Origin: Egerieenecus merdigallinarum
GTDB lineage: Bacteria > Bacillota > Clostridia > Christensenellales > Aristaeellaceae
Assembly (NCBI GenBank): GCA_018711985.1
Contig: DVHS01000122.1
Location: forward strand, 8,826 to 72,825
Direction of reading: 5' to 3'
Length of the DNA stretch: 64,000 nucleotides
The translations under genes were made by a program, and so were the position numbers. Positions 7,553 to 18,197 of this stretch are shown here, piece by piece. A model generated the notes under the pieces. That model ran no database searches and was not told the origin of the DNA. It saw nothing but the letters and a program-made list of their open reading frames with translations. Numbering within the stretch: the stretch's first letter is position 1; each line of letters starts with the position of its first letter.

Positions 7553-8686
7553 TTGGCACAAAAACGTGATTATTACGAGGTGCTGGGGGTTAGCAAGACA
7601 GCCACGGCGGACGAGATTAAACAGGCGTACCGCCGCAAGGCCAAGGAATGCCATCCCGACCTGCACCCCAATGACAAAACCGCCGAGGAACGCTTCAAGG
7701 AGCTGAACGAGGCCAACGAGGTGCTCTCCGATCCGGATAAGCGGGCCCGCTACGACCAGTTCGGCTTTGACGGGCCGAACATGGGTGCGGGCGGGAATCC
7801 CTTTGGCGGTATGGACTTTGGCGGAAGCCCCTTCGGAGGAATGGGCTTCGACAGCATCTTTGACCAGATTTTCGGCGGAGGTGTGGGCACCACCAGCCGC
7901 CGTCAGGGCCCGGTGCAGGGCGCGGACCTGCGCTATGAGCTGCGGATTACTTTCGAAGAGGCGGCCAACGGCTGCGAGAAATCCTTTGACTTTTATCGGA
8001 ATGAAAATTGTAAAACCTGCGGCGGCTCTGGCGCCAAGCCCGGCACATCGCCCACCACCTGTCAGACCTGCCACGGCACCGGTCAGGTGCGCAGCGGCGG
8101 CGGCTTTATGGTCACGGTGCGCACCTGCCCCACCTGCGGCGGTACGGGCAAAGTGATCCAGGATAAGTGCACGGCGTGCGGCGGTTCCGGTCGTACGCGG
8201 GTAAAGCGCACGGCCACGGTCAAGGTACCTGCCGGTATTGACAATGGGCAGACCATCGTCATGAACGGGCAGGGCGAACCAGGGCTCCGGGGCGGTCCCA
8301 ATGGCGATTTGTATATCAACATTATTGTAAAGCCCCACAAGCTGTTCCGCCGGGATGGCTATGACCTGCGCTATGAGTTCCCGATTTCCTTTACCCAGGC
8401 GGCGCTGGGCGCCGATGTGGACATTCCTACCCTGCAAGGGCCTGTGAAGTATCACATCCCCGAGGGTACGCAGAATGACCAGGAGCTGCGGCTGAAGGGT
8501 TACGGCATTCAGCAGCTGCGCGGTGGCGGCAAGGGTGATTTGCTGGTGCGGGTGCGCGTGGAAATTCCCCGCAAGCTCACCGAAAAGCAGAAGGAAATTC
8601 TGCGCCAGTTTGAGGATACCACCACGGGCAAGGAATATGAGAACAAAAAGAGCTTCATGGATCGCGTAAAGGAACTGTTTAATTGA
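7553..8686 (+). CDS. dnaJ: Chaperone protein DnaJ (Hsp40)
   Basis: DnaJ delivers unfolded clients to DnaK and stimulates its ATPase. The 377-residue type I protein has the J domain with HPD at residues 33-35, a Gly/Phe-rich region (about 75-110), a zinc domain with four CxxCxGxG repeats (about 150-210), and the C-terminal substrate-binding domains. It starts with TTG at 7553, with GAGGTGG upstream. The weak start codon plus the preceding hairpin should keep it below DnaK in amount. It is the last gene of the operon and is followed by a strong terminator. Confidence 0.98.
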   Translation: MAQKRDYYEVLGVSKTATADEIKQAYRRKAKECHPDLHPNDKTAEERFKELNEANEVLSDPDKRARYDQFGFDGPNMGAGGNPFGGMDFGGSPFGGMGFDSIFDQIFGGGVGTTSRRQGPVQGADLRYELRITFEEAANGCEKSFDFYRNENCKTCGGSGAKPGTSPTTCQTCHGTGQVRSGGGFMVTVRTCPTCGGTGKVIQDKCTACGGSGRTRVKRTATVKVPAGIDNGQTIVMNGQGEPGLRGGPNGDLYINIIVKPHKLFRRDGYDLRYEFPISFTQAALGADVDIPTLQGPVKYHIPEGTQNDQELRLKGYGIQQLRGGGKGDLLVRVRVEIPRKLTEKQKEILRQFEDTTTGKEYENKKSFMDRVKELFN

Positions 8687-8690
8687 TCGG

Positions 8691-8725
8691 AGCGGGGGAA
8701 GCTGCTATGCTCTCCCGCTTTTTTA
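8691..8725 (+). terminator. Rho-independent terminator of the hrcA operon
   Basis: A 9-bp stem (AGCGGGGGA/TCTCCCGCT) is followed by a run of six or more T residues directly after the dnaJ stop. Confidence 0.92.
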
Positions 8726-8763
8726 TATTTGGCCTGAAACCATTGAATTCTTTTCCAAGGGGA

Positions 8764-8792
8764 TTCACATGTGGGGCAAAAACGTGTATAAT
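8764..8792 (+). promoter_or_regulatory. Sigma-A promoter of the flavodiiron protein gene
   Basis: TTCACA, a 17-base spacer and a perfect TATAAT lie 44 bases before the chosen start codon. Confidence 0.82.
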
Positions 8793-8835
8793 ACCTGTGT
8801 TATGGCCCGAACTGAAAGCGAGGAGCGACGTGCAG

Positions 8836-9981
8836 ATGATTACCAAGGACATTCGTTACATCGGCGTGAATGATAAAGACCTGGATCTTTTTGAAGGGCA
8901 GTACGCCATTCCCAACGGCGTGAGCTACAATTCCTATGTGATTCTGGATGACCAGGTGGCGGTGCTGGATACCGTGGACAAGCGCAAGACGGAGGAGTTC
9001 CTGGCCAACCTGGAGCGGGAATTGCAGGGCCGCAGCGTGGATTACCTGGTGGTGAACCATCTGGAGCCGGATCATGCTTCCAGCATCCGCGCCTTTGTGG
9101 ACCGCTATCCCAAGGTTCGCCTGGTGGGCAACGCAAAAACCTTCCAGATGCTGCCCCAGTACTTCGAGCTGGATCTGTCCCAGGCAGTGACGGTGAAGGA
9201 AGGGGATACCCTGTCCCTGGGACACCATGAGCTGCACTTTGTGATGGCGCCCATGGTGCACTGGCCCGAGGTGATGATGACCTACGACGCTACGGATCGC
9301 GTGCTGTTCAGCGCCGATGCCTTTGGCAAGTTTGGCGCCCTGGATGTGGATGAGCCCTGGACGGAGGAAGCCCGGCGGTACTATTTCAATATTGTGGGCA
9401 AGTTCGGGGCCAATGTGCAGTCCGTGCTGAAAAAGGCGACAGGCCTGGATATCCAGATGATTTGCCCCCTCCACGGCCCGGTACTTCAGGAAACCATTCC
9501 GGAAGTGATCGGCCTGTACGACCTGTGGAGCCGCTATGAGCCGGAAAGCGAGGGCGTGCTGATTGCCTATGCGTCCCTGCATGGCAATACGGCCCAGGCA
9601 GCCAAAACGTTGGCTGGCATGCTGGAGCAGGCGGGCACGCCCACGCAGCTGCTGGACCTGGCCCGCTGTGATACTTCCCTGGCGCTCTCCGAGGCTTTCC
9701 GCTATGGCAAGGTGGTCTTGGCCGCGTCCTCGTACAATGGAGGTGTTATCCCCTGGATGGATGATTTCCTCCATCATCTGTTGGCAAAGAACTATCAGAA
9801 GCGTACGGTGGGGCTGATGGAAAACGGCTCCTGGGGACCTTCTGCGGTGAGAACCATGAAGGGCGTGCTGGCCCAGATGAAGGAACTCACCATCATAGAG
9901 CCTGCTGTTACCCTGCGGGGCGCCATGAAGCCCGGCGACGTTTCCGCGCTGGAAGCCTTGGCCAAGGCCCTGATGGCGTAA
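8836..9981 (+). CDS. Flavodiiron protein (FprA-type A flavoprotein)
   Basis: Flavodiiron proteins reduce oxygen to water, and/or NO to N2O, in the cytoplasm of anaerobes. The 381-residue protein has the minimal class A layout: a metallo-beta-lactamase-like diiron domain (about 1-250) and a flavodoxin domain (about 255-381, starting LIAYASLHGNTAQAAKTLAGML). The diiron ligands are present: H, E, D and H in NHLEPDHASS, H in VHWPEV, D in FSADAFGKFG, and H in CPLHGPVL. No rubredoxin or flavin-reductase domain is fused, so electrons come from separate carriers. ATG 8836 lies about 11 bases from GAGGAG; an in-frame GTG at 8830 is the alternative. It is monocistronic with its own promoter and terminator. 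Confidence 0.95.
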   Translation: MITKDIRYIGVNDKDLDLFEGQYAIPNGVSYNSYVILDDQVAVLDTVDKRKTEEFLANLERELQGRSVDYLVVNHLEPDHASSIRAFVDRYPKVRLVGNAKTFQMLPQYFELDLSQAVTVKEGDTLSLGHHELHFVMAPMVHWPEVMMTYDATDRVLFSADAFGKFGALDVDEPWTEEARRYYFNIVGKFGANVQSVLKKATGLDIQMICPLHGPVLQETIPEVIGLYDLWSRYEPESEGVLIAYASLHGNTAQAAKTLAGMLEQAGTPTQLLDLARCDTSLALSEAFRYGKVVLAASSYNGGVIPWMDDFLHHLLAKNYQKRTVGLMENGSWGPSAVRTMKGVLAQMKELTIIEPAVTLRGAMKPGDVSALEALAKALMA

Positions 9982-10046
9982 TGCGGGCAAACGATAATTC
10001 GGCTGCGCTGGCAAAGCGGCGCGGTAAAAGCTGCATGATGCTTCGA

Positions 10047-10081
10047 TTCCTCTCCCCCTCATGGGGGAGAGGAAATTTTTT
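10047..10081 (+). terminator. Terminator of the flavodiiron protein gene
   Basis: A 12-bp stem (TTCCTCTCCCCC with its complement, 4-base TCAT loop) is followed by a T-rich tail. Confidence 0.93.
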
Positions 10082-10087
10082 GCATTT

Positions 10088-10130
10088 CAAAAAAATGGCC
10101 CGGCAGACGCTGCAACAGGGTCTGCCGGGC
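10088..10130 (-). terminator. Terminator of the SdrD-B repeat protein gene
   Basis: On the minus strand an 11-bp stem (GCCCGGCAGAC with its complement) is followed after three bases by a T run. It is separate from and back to back with the plus-strand terminator. Confidence 0.9.
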
Positions 10131-10149
10131 GGGAAAAGGGACAATGGTT

Positions 10150-13100
10150 TTATTCGCCGTAGGTCAGCTTGGTCCAGTCCTGAGTGGGGGCATCGCCGAT
10201 ACCGGCGGGATACACGCCGGCTTCCCGGAGGATAAAGCCCATATCCACATTCCGGTTGGCGGCGTTGCTCTTCACCTGAATATCCTCGATGGTGGAAACG
10301 CTCTCCTTGCTTTCCGGCAGCAGGCTGGTCATGAGTCCGGTGCCGGGCTTGGTGGGCTGAACCTCCGCGGGATAGGTGACCTCCAGGCTATAGGTGCTGG
10401 GGTACAGGTTGTCGAACATGTAGTAGCCGTAGGCATCCGTGGTGGTTTCCGCCACGGTTTCCCCGTTGCGGATCAGCCGCAGCATCACACCGGGGAGGCC
10501 GGGCTCGGCGGAGTCGTACCAACCGTCGCCGTCCAGGTCCAGCCAGGCCAGATCGCCCAGGCTGCCGGGCTGCACGCCGCCAATGTCCAGGGAGAGCTGA
10601 TCCTCCGCCATGCGCAGGGTGATCGTGTCGCTCTGCCCGGCGCGTCCATTGGTCTGGGCGAGAATGCTCACCTGGCTGCCGTCCGCCAGGCGGGCATCTC
10701 CCGGCTCCACGGCCAGGTAGCCCTCCGGCAGGGTTACGGCGATGTAATAGTCTCCGGGAAGCAGCTTGTCGAAGCGGTACTGTCCGTCCTCCAGGGTATC
10801 AAATACCTGCAACTGTGTGCCGTTGCTGTCCGTGAGCACCAGATGAACCTGCGCAAGGGGCACGATTTCGCCGTTCAGGTCGGCCCATACCGTGCCGCCC
10901 AGGGAGGTGTAGACCACCACGCCGGCCCGTAGGTCGTCCCGGATCTCGCCCGCCTGAACAGTGACATGCTGCGCAATGGCGGTGAGGTCGTCCTGGAAGG
11001 TGCTGTCCCCGGTCTTGGCGGCCAGCATGTTTTCAGTCAGCGCGTGGGAGAAGGTGTACTCCCCGGGGAGCAGCCCTTCGGCCACAAAGGTACCCGTTTC
11101 ATCCGTGGTCAGGGTGGTAAAGGTCAGGCCCGTGCTCTCGTCCACCACGGTGATTTGCTTGCCGGCGGGCGTTTTTTCACCGTCGCCCATGCGGCCATCG
11201 TTGTTTTCATCCAGCCAGAGGCGCCCGCTGACGGTGGCGGGGGTTACGCAGCCCAGCAGCTGATTTTCGTAACGGTCGCCCATGGCCACGGCCAGGGAAA
11301 CGGATTGCTCGCCGCGGCCGGGCGTCAGGGGCAGGGTAAAGGCGGTTTGACGGGTGAGCACCAGCCCGTCGGGGAAGGACACGCGCAGCGTATAGGTATC
11401 GGGGTGAAGCTGCCCTAGGGTGAATGCACCGTCCGCACCGGTGGTGCAGGTGATTTCCTCCAGATCCCCGCGGCTGGGCGTCAGGGTCAGGGTTACGCCG
11501 GCCATGGGCGCGTCTCCGGCGTCCAGGGAGCCGCTGCCGTCCTGGTCGGTGAACGTGGTACCGCTGATGGAGCCCAGGGTCAGGCCGCCCACCAGGGGCA
11601 TGCTTACTTCCTGCCCGGTGGCAAAGTCGAACCATTCGCTGGCGCCCACGTTGCCTTCTCCAGTAAGGGTATTGCCGCCGCTTTGCACGGAAGAGAACAC
11701 GGCCTCGCCGGGGAGCTCATAGCGCACATAATAGCGTCCGGGCATCACCGCGTCGAACAGGTACGCGCCGGTTTCGTCCAGCGCGGTCTCAAAAACGGCG
11801 CCGCTTTCACTCATCAGCTGCACCACGGCCCCCGCAAACCCGGATTCGCCTTCGTCCAGCAGGCCATTATCGTTGCTGTCCGCAAAGACGCTGCCCTGTA
11901 CCGTGCCCGGGAGAATCATGCCTGCGTCCATCTGCTGGCGGTTCTCGCCCAGGGCCAGGAAGAAGGGCTCGGATTGTCCAGCGCCACCGGTGAGGTTCAC
12001 CATGACATTCTGTTGCCCCAGGCAGGTGAAGGCATAGCCGCTCTTGGCCTGCATGGACAGCTGATAGGTTCCGGGGGTGAGATCCTTAAAGGTATACACG
12101 CCCTTGTTGCTGGTTTTTACCTTGTCCACTTCGTTGCCTTCCGCGTCCAGCAGCGTGACGGTCAGGCCGGACACCACCTTTTCCCCTTCGTCCATGGTGG
12201 CGGAGAAGTTATCGTCCAGGTAGCAGGTACCGGTGATGGAACCGGGATAAATAGCCCCCACCACCACCTGCTTGTTTTCGCCCAGGGCCAGGGTCAGCGG
12301 ATCGACGCTGTTTTCCCGGCGACCGGAGCGGGCCTTGAGCCAGTTGCCGGTGACGGAGGCGTCCACCGTGGTGGTGAAGGTGGAGCCGTCGTCGGGCAGG
12401 ATCACCCGCAGGCGGTAGTCATTGGGCCGCAGGGCCGTGAGACGGAAGCTGCCATCCTCGGCGGAGAGGGCGGAGCCCACCAGATCGCCATTGGACTTGT
12501 AGATTTCCACATCCACGCCCGCCAGGGGGGCTTCTCCTGCGTCATACAGGCCATTGTAGTTGGCGTCCAGGAAGGCCATGCCTTCCACGGTCGCTTCCCG
12601 CATCATGCCCACGTGTTGCAGGTCCAGGGTTTCACCTGCTTCCAGATTAATGCTCTTGCTGGCCGTGCGGCGGCCTTCGGTGGTGATGATGGAGCGCCGC
12701 TCTCCGCCGGTGGAACTGTAACGGGTGAACATCCACCCCTCAGGGCAGGTGAAGGAGAGCTTGTAGTTTCCGGGACGCACCTGGTCCAGGGTGTAGACGC
12801 CATCCGCGCCGGACTGCGTGGTATAGACCTGCTGCTCATCCTTTTCATTGATGAGGGAAACGGTGACGTTGGGCATTACGCCTTCGCCCTCGTTCCAAAT
12901 GCCGTCGGCGTTTTCATCCATCCAAACGATGCCGGTTACAACGGCCATGGTGTTTACGCCAATGCCTACCTGGGCGGCGGCCTCAGGGGTTACGGTGAAC
13001 TCCTGGCTCACCTGCACCAGCTCAGAGCTCATTTCCATGATGCTGGAGGTGGCGCGGATCTCCTTGCCCTTCTTGCCAAAGCCGTACCCATCAGGCAGCG

Positions 13101-15234
13101 TCGCCCGCAGCTTGTAAGTGCCAGGGGCCAGGGTGGAGAAAACGGCTTCGCCTTCCTCATTGGTGCTCAGGGTGGCAATCACCACTTCTTGATCTTCCAG
13201 CACGCGAATGGCTTCCAGCGTTACGCCGGACAGGCGGCGCTCGTAGGTGCCGCGCTCACCGTTGGTGTTGGCGTCAATGAATACATTCACTTCCAGGGTG
13301 CAGGCGGCGGTGGCAGCGGCGCTCAGCCCTGTGATGTCCTGGCCGGACAGGGTCAGGGTGTCGCTCAGCCCCGTGAGGCTGATGCCGCTGGTACCAATCT
13401 GCCCCAGAAGCGCAACGCCATCTGGGGGGAGCACCTGTACGGTCCACTCACCCGCGGGAATCCCCGCAAAGGCCCACAGCCCGTTGCCGTCGGTAAGCGT
13501 GGTGGCATATACGGCGCCGGTGGTATCCAGCAGATTCACCGTGGCTCCAGCCACGCCGGTTTCTCCGGCCTGCAGGGCGCCGTCCTCATTGGCGTCGATG
13601 AATACCTGACCGGACACCCCGGCGGCGCTGATGCAGGCCAGTTCGGGCACCGTGAGCGTTTCACCGGAGGCAACCGTCACCGTAGCGGTGGCCTGACGCA
13701 GCCCATTGGCATCCAGGCCCGTCCAGCCCTCACCGGCAGGCGTGCCCCCCGTGGGCAGGGAAACGGAAAGGGTGTAGCTTCCGGGCAGAAGCTCTTCAAA
13801 GGCATAGGCCCCCGCAGCAACCGTGGCCTGCAGCTGCTCTTGCTCACCGGACAGCGCCACCACGGTGCCGTCCGGCAGGTTGGATACGGTACCGGCAATG
13901 GCGCCGCCCTGGGTGAAAGCCAGCTGATAGGCGCTCTCCTGCCCGCCGGGCAGGGTCACGTTCCACTGCGCCTGTCCCCGTTGCAGGGTGGCGGCATGGT
14001 TCAGCTCTGTCAGCAGCATGCCCTGGGGAAGGGTGAGGGTCAGGGTGTATTCTCCGGGTTCCAGGTTACCCAGGGTCAGGGAGCCCTGCTCATCGGCCTG
14101 GCCTTCCGCGGCCACGGTATCTCCCTGGGAGAGCTGGCAGACATATGCCACCGGCATGGAGGCGGTGAGCCGCAGCAGGCCGCGGGCCTGCGCATCGGTG
14201 AAGACGTCCACGGCATCGGGGCTATCGCCGCCCACACGCACGGTTTGCACGGCGGCGGGAATCACATACCGTCCGTCCGCCGGGACAAAGGTCAGCACAT
14301 ATTCACCGGCGGTCAGTCCCTGGATGGCAAAGGCGCCCTCATCGTCCGTGACGGCGGAAGCGCCGGTCTGCACGGTAACGGTTACGCCGGAAACGCCGGC
14401 ATCGCCGCAGCGTACCGTGCCGCGGATGACACAGTCAGCGGGTTCGGGAGTTACGGTGGGAGCTTCCGTGGGGACCGGCGTGGTGGATAAAACAAAGGGG
14501 GACGGAGTGGCATCCGGTGTGACTGTGGGCGTGACGGCTTCCTGGGGGATAGGGGTGGCTGTGTAGGCCGTTACACCCTCCACTTGCAGGCGGAGAATGT
14601 CATCCGCGTCGCCCTTGTAGGCCACAAGCTGGAAGGGAAGGTCCGGCCCCAGCGCCCGTCCCGGGGCGGCGGTGAGCTGGCGAAGCACATAGTCCCCCGC
14701 GGCGATGGCCTGGGGCAGGATGTAGTTTCCGGTCTCATCCAGGGAAAAGGTGAGCACCTCTTCCAGGGTTTCCTCGCCTGCCTCGTCCTGCTGGAGCTTC
14801 AGCACGGCAAAGGAAGCATTGACCTCTCCCTGTACGGTGAACAGCCCCGCGTCGGCATAGACCAGCACGGGCGGGTTGTTCTCCTTGCCCTCCGCGATGG
14901 AGACAGAGATGGGGGCGTCCTGGATCAGGTACCCCTCGGGCATGGTCTCCATCACCGGGCGCAGGGTGATTTCCTCCGTGGAGGACAGCGCCAAAGTGTC
15001 TGCGCTGCCGTCCTGTGGATGGGCCGTCACCTGCCCCAGCAGGGTCGTGCCGGACCATACCTCAAAGGCGCCGGTCAGGGGCTCGGTCATCCATTGGCCC
15101 TCCGACGTGGCCCGTAGCCCATTGAAGGATACCGACAGGGTGGTCTGGGCCGCCATGGCCACCGGCAGCATGGTGCATAGCAGCACCATGACCAGGGTCC
15201 ATAGCATTCCTTTTCGTATGCGCGTAACTTGCAT
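10150..15234 (-). CDS. Large secreted protein with SdrD-B-like repeats
   Basis: The protein has 1,694 residues. A signal peptide is clear (MQVTRIRKGMLWTLVMVLLC...VAMAAQ, cleavage near residue 30). A Pro/Thr-rich linker lies around residues 250-290, then a carboxypeptidase-regulatory-like beta sandwich, then about ten tandem SdrD-B/Cna-B-like units of roughly 110 residues. These carry Asp/Asn-rich loops of the type DxNxDGxxxxGE (for example FIDANEDGALQAGE, WLDENNDGRMGDGE), which in this family bind calcium. There is no LPXTG motif, C-terminal membrane segment, SLH or dockerin domain, so the way it stays on the cell is unclear. ATG 15234 has GGAGG upstream; the longer open frame back to 15423 crosses the promoter. 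Probably a surface adhesin, stalk or scaffold. It appears monocistronic. Confidence 0.9.
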   Translation of the reverse strand: MQVTRIRKGMLWTLVMVLLCTMLPVAMAAQTTLSVSFNGLRATSEGQWMTEPLTGAFEVWSGTTLLGQVTAHPQDGSADTLALSSTEEITLRPVMETMPEGYLIQDAPISVSIAEGKENNPPVLVYADAGLFTVQGEVNASFAVLKLQQDEAGEETLEEVLTFSLDETGNYILPQAIAAGDYVLRQLTAAPGRALGPDLPFQLVAYKGDADDILRLQVEGVTAYTATPIPQEAVTPTVTPDATPSPFVLSTTPVPTEAPTVTPEPADCVIRGTVRCGDAGVSGVTVTVQTGASAVTDDEGAFAIQGLTAGEYVLTFVPADGRYVIPAAVQTVRVGGDSPDAVDVFTDAQARGLLRLTASMPVAYVCQLSQGDTVAAEGQADEQGSLTLGNLEPGEYTLTLTLPQGMLLTELNHAATLQRGQAQWNVTLPGGQESAYQLAFTQGGAIAGTVSNLPDGTVVALSGEQEQLQATVAAGAYAFEELLPGSYTLSVSLPTGGTPAGEGWTGLDANGLRQATATVTVASGETLTVPELACISAAGVSGQVFIDANEDGALQAGETGVAGATVNLLDTTGAVYATTLTDGNGLWAFAGIPAGEWTVQVLPPDGVALLGQIGTSGISLTGLSDTLTLSGQDITGLSAAATAACTLEVNVFIDANTNGERGTYERRLSGVTLEAIRVLEDQEVVIATLSTNEEGEAVFSTLAPGTYKLRATLPDGYGFGKKGKEIRATSSIMEMSSELVQVSQEFTVTPEAAAQVGIGVNTMAVVTGIVWMDENADGIWNEGEGVMPNVTVSLINEKDEQQVYTTQSGADGVYTLDQVRPGNYKLSFTCPEGWMFTRYSSTGGERRSIITTEGRRTASKSINLEAGETLDLQHVGMMREATVEGMAFLDANYNGLYDAGEAPLAGVDVEIYKSNGDLVGSALSAEDGSFRLTALRPNDYRLRVILPDDGSTFTTTVDASVTGNWLKARSGRRENSVDPLTLALGENKQVVVGAIYPGSITGTCYLDDNFSATMDEGEKVVSGLTVTLLDAEGNEVDKVKTSNKGVYTFKDLTPGTYQLSMQAKSGYAFTCLGQQNVMVNLTGGAGQSEPFFLALGENRQQMDAGMILPGTVQGSVFADSNDNGLLDEGESGFAGAVVQLMSESGAVFETALDETGAYLFDAVMPGRYYVRYELPGEAVFSSVQSGGNTLTGEGNVGASEWFDFATGQEVSMPLVGGLTLGSISGTTFTDQDGSGSLDAGDAPMAGVTLTLTPSRGDLEEITCTTGADGAFTLGQLHPDTYTLRVSFPDGLVLTRQTAFTLPLTPGRGEQSVSLAVAMGDRYENQLLGCVTPATVSGRLWLDENNDGRMGDGEKTPAGKQITVVDESTGLTFTTLTTDETGTFVAEGLLPGEYTFSHALTENMLAAKTGDSTFQDDLTAIAQHVTVQAGEIRDDLRAGVVVYTSLGGTVWADLNGEIVPLAQVHLVLTDSNGTQLQVFDTLEDGQYRFDKLLPGDYYIAVTLPEGYLAVEPGDARLADGSQVSILAQTNGRAGQSDTITLRMAEDQLSLDIGGVQPGSLGDLAWLDLDGDGWYDSAEPGLPGVMLRLIRNGETVAETTTDAYGYYMFDNLYPSTYSLEVTYPAEVQPTKPGTGLMTSLLPESKESVSTIEDIQVKSNAANRNVDMGFILREAGVYPAGIGDAPTQDWTKLTYGE

Positions 15235-15333
15235 TCGTCCGCTGCCTCCATGTTCTTCGGGCAGAGCGCCCGTTTTTATTGTGTTCCCGGCATGAAAAAA
15301 ACACGTGGATACCTGCCTATTTTTCCGATTATT

Positions 15334-15362
15334 ATGGTAAAACAAGCCGGTATAAATGTCAA
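15334..15362 (-). promoter_or_regulatory. Sigma-A promoter of the SdrD-B repeat protein gene
   Basis: On the minus strand, a perfect TTGACA, 17 bases and TACCAT. The leader before the ATG is about 100 bases and contains a small GC hairpin near 15255-15270. Confidence 0.8.
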
Positions 15363-15431
15363 TGCTCCCAGTTGTAAAAGTCGCCAGCCGGGGCGGGACA
15401 CGGAACCAGCAGGCGGATGGCACGGTTTCCC

Positions 15432-15460
15432 TTGCTTCTTCCCCGCGCCTGTGCTATCAT
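15432..15460 (+). promoter_or_regulatory. Sigma-A promoter of asnS
   Basis: TTGCTT, a 17-base spacer and TATCAT, 48 bases before the asnS ATG. It diverges from the promoter of the repeat protein. Confidence 0.7.
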
Positions 15461-15508
15461 ACAGGGGACAAAATTGCGCAAAGAAGCGCAAGAGGAGCGG
15501 AAAAGGGC

Positions 15509-16879
<1,371 letters not shown>

Positions 16880-16911
16880 TTTGGGTTAAAAGAAGAGGGA
16901 GGCGCCCCTTT

Positions 16912-17868
16912 ATGAAAATTGTCATTCTGGACGGTTATTCCGTCCATGCCAAGGACCTGAACTGGGACCTGCTGCGCCCCTTGGGAGAACTGACGGTTTA
17001 TGACCGCACGCCCGCGGATCAGGTGATTGCCCGCATGCAGGGCGCGGAGATCGTGCTGACTAACAAGTGCCGGATTACCCGGGAAGTGCTGGAGGCCTGC
17101 CCGGCGCTGCGCTATCTGGGTGAGCTGGCCACGGGGTACAACAACATCGACATTGCCGCCGCCAAGGAGCGGGGCGTGGTGGTTACCAATATCCCCGGAT
17201 ACAGCACCGTCTCCGTGGTGCAGCATGTGTTTGCCCTGCTGCTGTATGCCATGAGCCATGTGGCGGAGCTGAACCAGAGCGTCCACGCGGGGGACTGGGC
17301 CAACTGCCCGGACTTTACCTATCAGATCACGCCCCTGCAGGAGCTGTATGGACGCACCCTGGGCATCATCGGCTTTGGCCAGATCGGACAGCGGGTGGCC
17401 CGGGCGGCGCTGGCCTTTGGCATGGAGGTGGTCTATACCTGCCCCCATCGTAAACCCGAGCTGGAGGAGGAGTACATCCGCTATCTGCCCCTGGAGGAAC
17501 TGCTGCGGGTGGCGGACGTGGTGAGCCTGCATTGCCCGCAAAATGCGGATACCACGGGCCTGCTGAATGCGGCACGCATTGCCACCATGAAACGGGGAGC
17601 CATTGTCATTAACACCGCCCGCGGAGGCGTGGTGGTGGCACAGGACGTGGCGGATGCGCTGCAAAGCGGCCAGCTGGGCTGGTACCTGGCGGACGTGATG
17701 GAGCAGGAACCGCCCCGGGCGGATGAGCCGCTGCTCACAGCGCCCCATTGCGTGCTTACGCCCCACGTGGCCTGGGCACCCCGGGAGGCGCGTCTGCGCT
17801 TGATGGCCATTGCCTATGAAAACCTCAAAGGGTTCCTGGAAGGGAACGCGCCTCACCGCGTGGCATAA
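16912..17868 (+). CDS. D-isomer-specific 2-hydroxyacid dehydrogenase
   Basis: This NAD(P)-dependent reductase of 2-oxo acids has 318 residues. It has the two-part substrate domain and an inserted Rossmann domain with LGIIGFGQIGQRVA (about residues 145-160). Catalytic residues are visible: Arg in NTARGG, Glu in DVMEQEPP and His in TPHVAW. The ELATGYNNID and NIPGYSTVSVVQHVFALLL segments resemble glycerate dehydrogenase/hydroxypyruvate reductase members, but the substrate cannot be fixed by sequence. GAGGGAGG precedes ATG 16912. It probably shares a transcript with asnS and ends at the 17.9 kb terminator. Confidence 0.92.
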   Translation: MKIVILDGYSVHAKDLNWDLLRPLGELTVYDRTPADQVIARMQGAEIVLTNKCRITREVLEACPALRYLGELATGYNNIDIAAAKERGVVVTNIPGYSTVSVVQHVFALLLYAMSHVAELNQSVHAGDWANCPDFTYQITPLQELYGRTLGIIGFGQIGQRVARAALAFGMEVVYTCPHRKPELEEEYIRYLPLEELLRVADVVSLHCPQNADTTGLLNAARIATMKRGAIVINTARGGVVVAQDVADALQSGQLGWYLADVMEQEPPRADEPLLTAPHCVLTPHVAWAPREARLRLMAIAYENLKGFLEGNAPHRVA

Positions 17869-17925
17869 GCGGCTGTTGGGCAGTGGAATAGCCGCCGGTA
17901 CAAGATGACGGCTTTGCCGGAAAGA

Positions 17926-17965
17926 AGATGCCGAAGGGTACCGCAACCCTTTCGGCATCTTTTTG
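17926..17965 (+). terminator. Terminator after the 2-hydroxyacid dehydrogenase
   Basis: A long stem (GATGCCGAA...TTCGGCATC, extended by GGGT/ACCC with one bulge) is followed by five T residues. Confidence 0.92.
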
Positions 17966-18140
17966 CTTGGGTAGCTCCGAAAAATGACTGGAAGCCCCCT
18001 GCGAGGGGGCGATGCTGCACGGACGCAGTCGCCTGGGAACCATGAAAAATAGACTTGTCGCGGTTTTGCCACAGGCAGCGCGGGCCCTTGGCAGGATTTT
18101 TGTCAAGGTGTGCAAATCCGCGCCTTCCCTGAATTTTCTG

Positions 18141-18169
18141 TGGACGATTTCCGAAAAACGGTTTATAAT
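18141..18169 (+). promoter_or_regulatory. Sigma-A promoter of dapF-dapL
   Basis: TGGACG, 17 bases and a perfect TATAAT lie 28 bases before the dapF ATG. Confidence 0.75.
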
Positions 18170-18197
18170 AGCTTATCATGGGGAGGGGAGCGGAAGC

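Larger units (their letters stand above)
17869..18197. other. Intergenic region between the dehydrogenase gene and dapF
   Basis: This 329-base stretch holds the dehydrogenase terminator (17926-17965), a 7-bp GC hairpin without a T run at about 17993-18009 (GCCCCCT/AGGGGGC), and the dapF promoter at its end. I see no credible small gene. The region around 18010-18130 has no feature I can name. Confidence 0.6.

Noticed and set aside
5561..8455. A 964-codon open frame antisense to dnaK and dnaJ
   Set aside because: It is an artefact of GC-rich, codon-biased DnaK/DnaJ sequence. There is no ribosome site, the protein has low-complexity Gly/Leu/His composition, and the sense genes are certain.
11683..14490. 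A 935-codon open frame antisense to the SdrD-B repeat gene
   Set aside because: It mirrors the repeat structure of the sense gene and has no recognisable domain, start site or promoter.
17990..18012. Terminator at the GCCCCCT/AGGGGGC hairpin
   Set aside because: No T run follows, and a strong terminator already lies 30 bases upstream.
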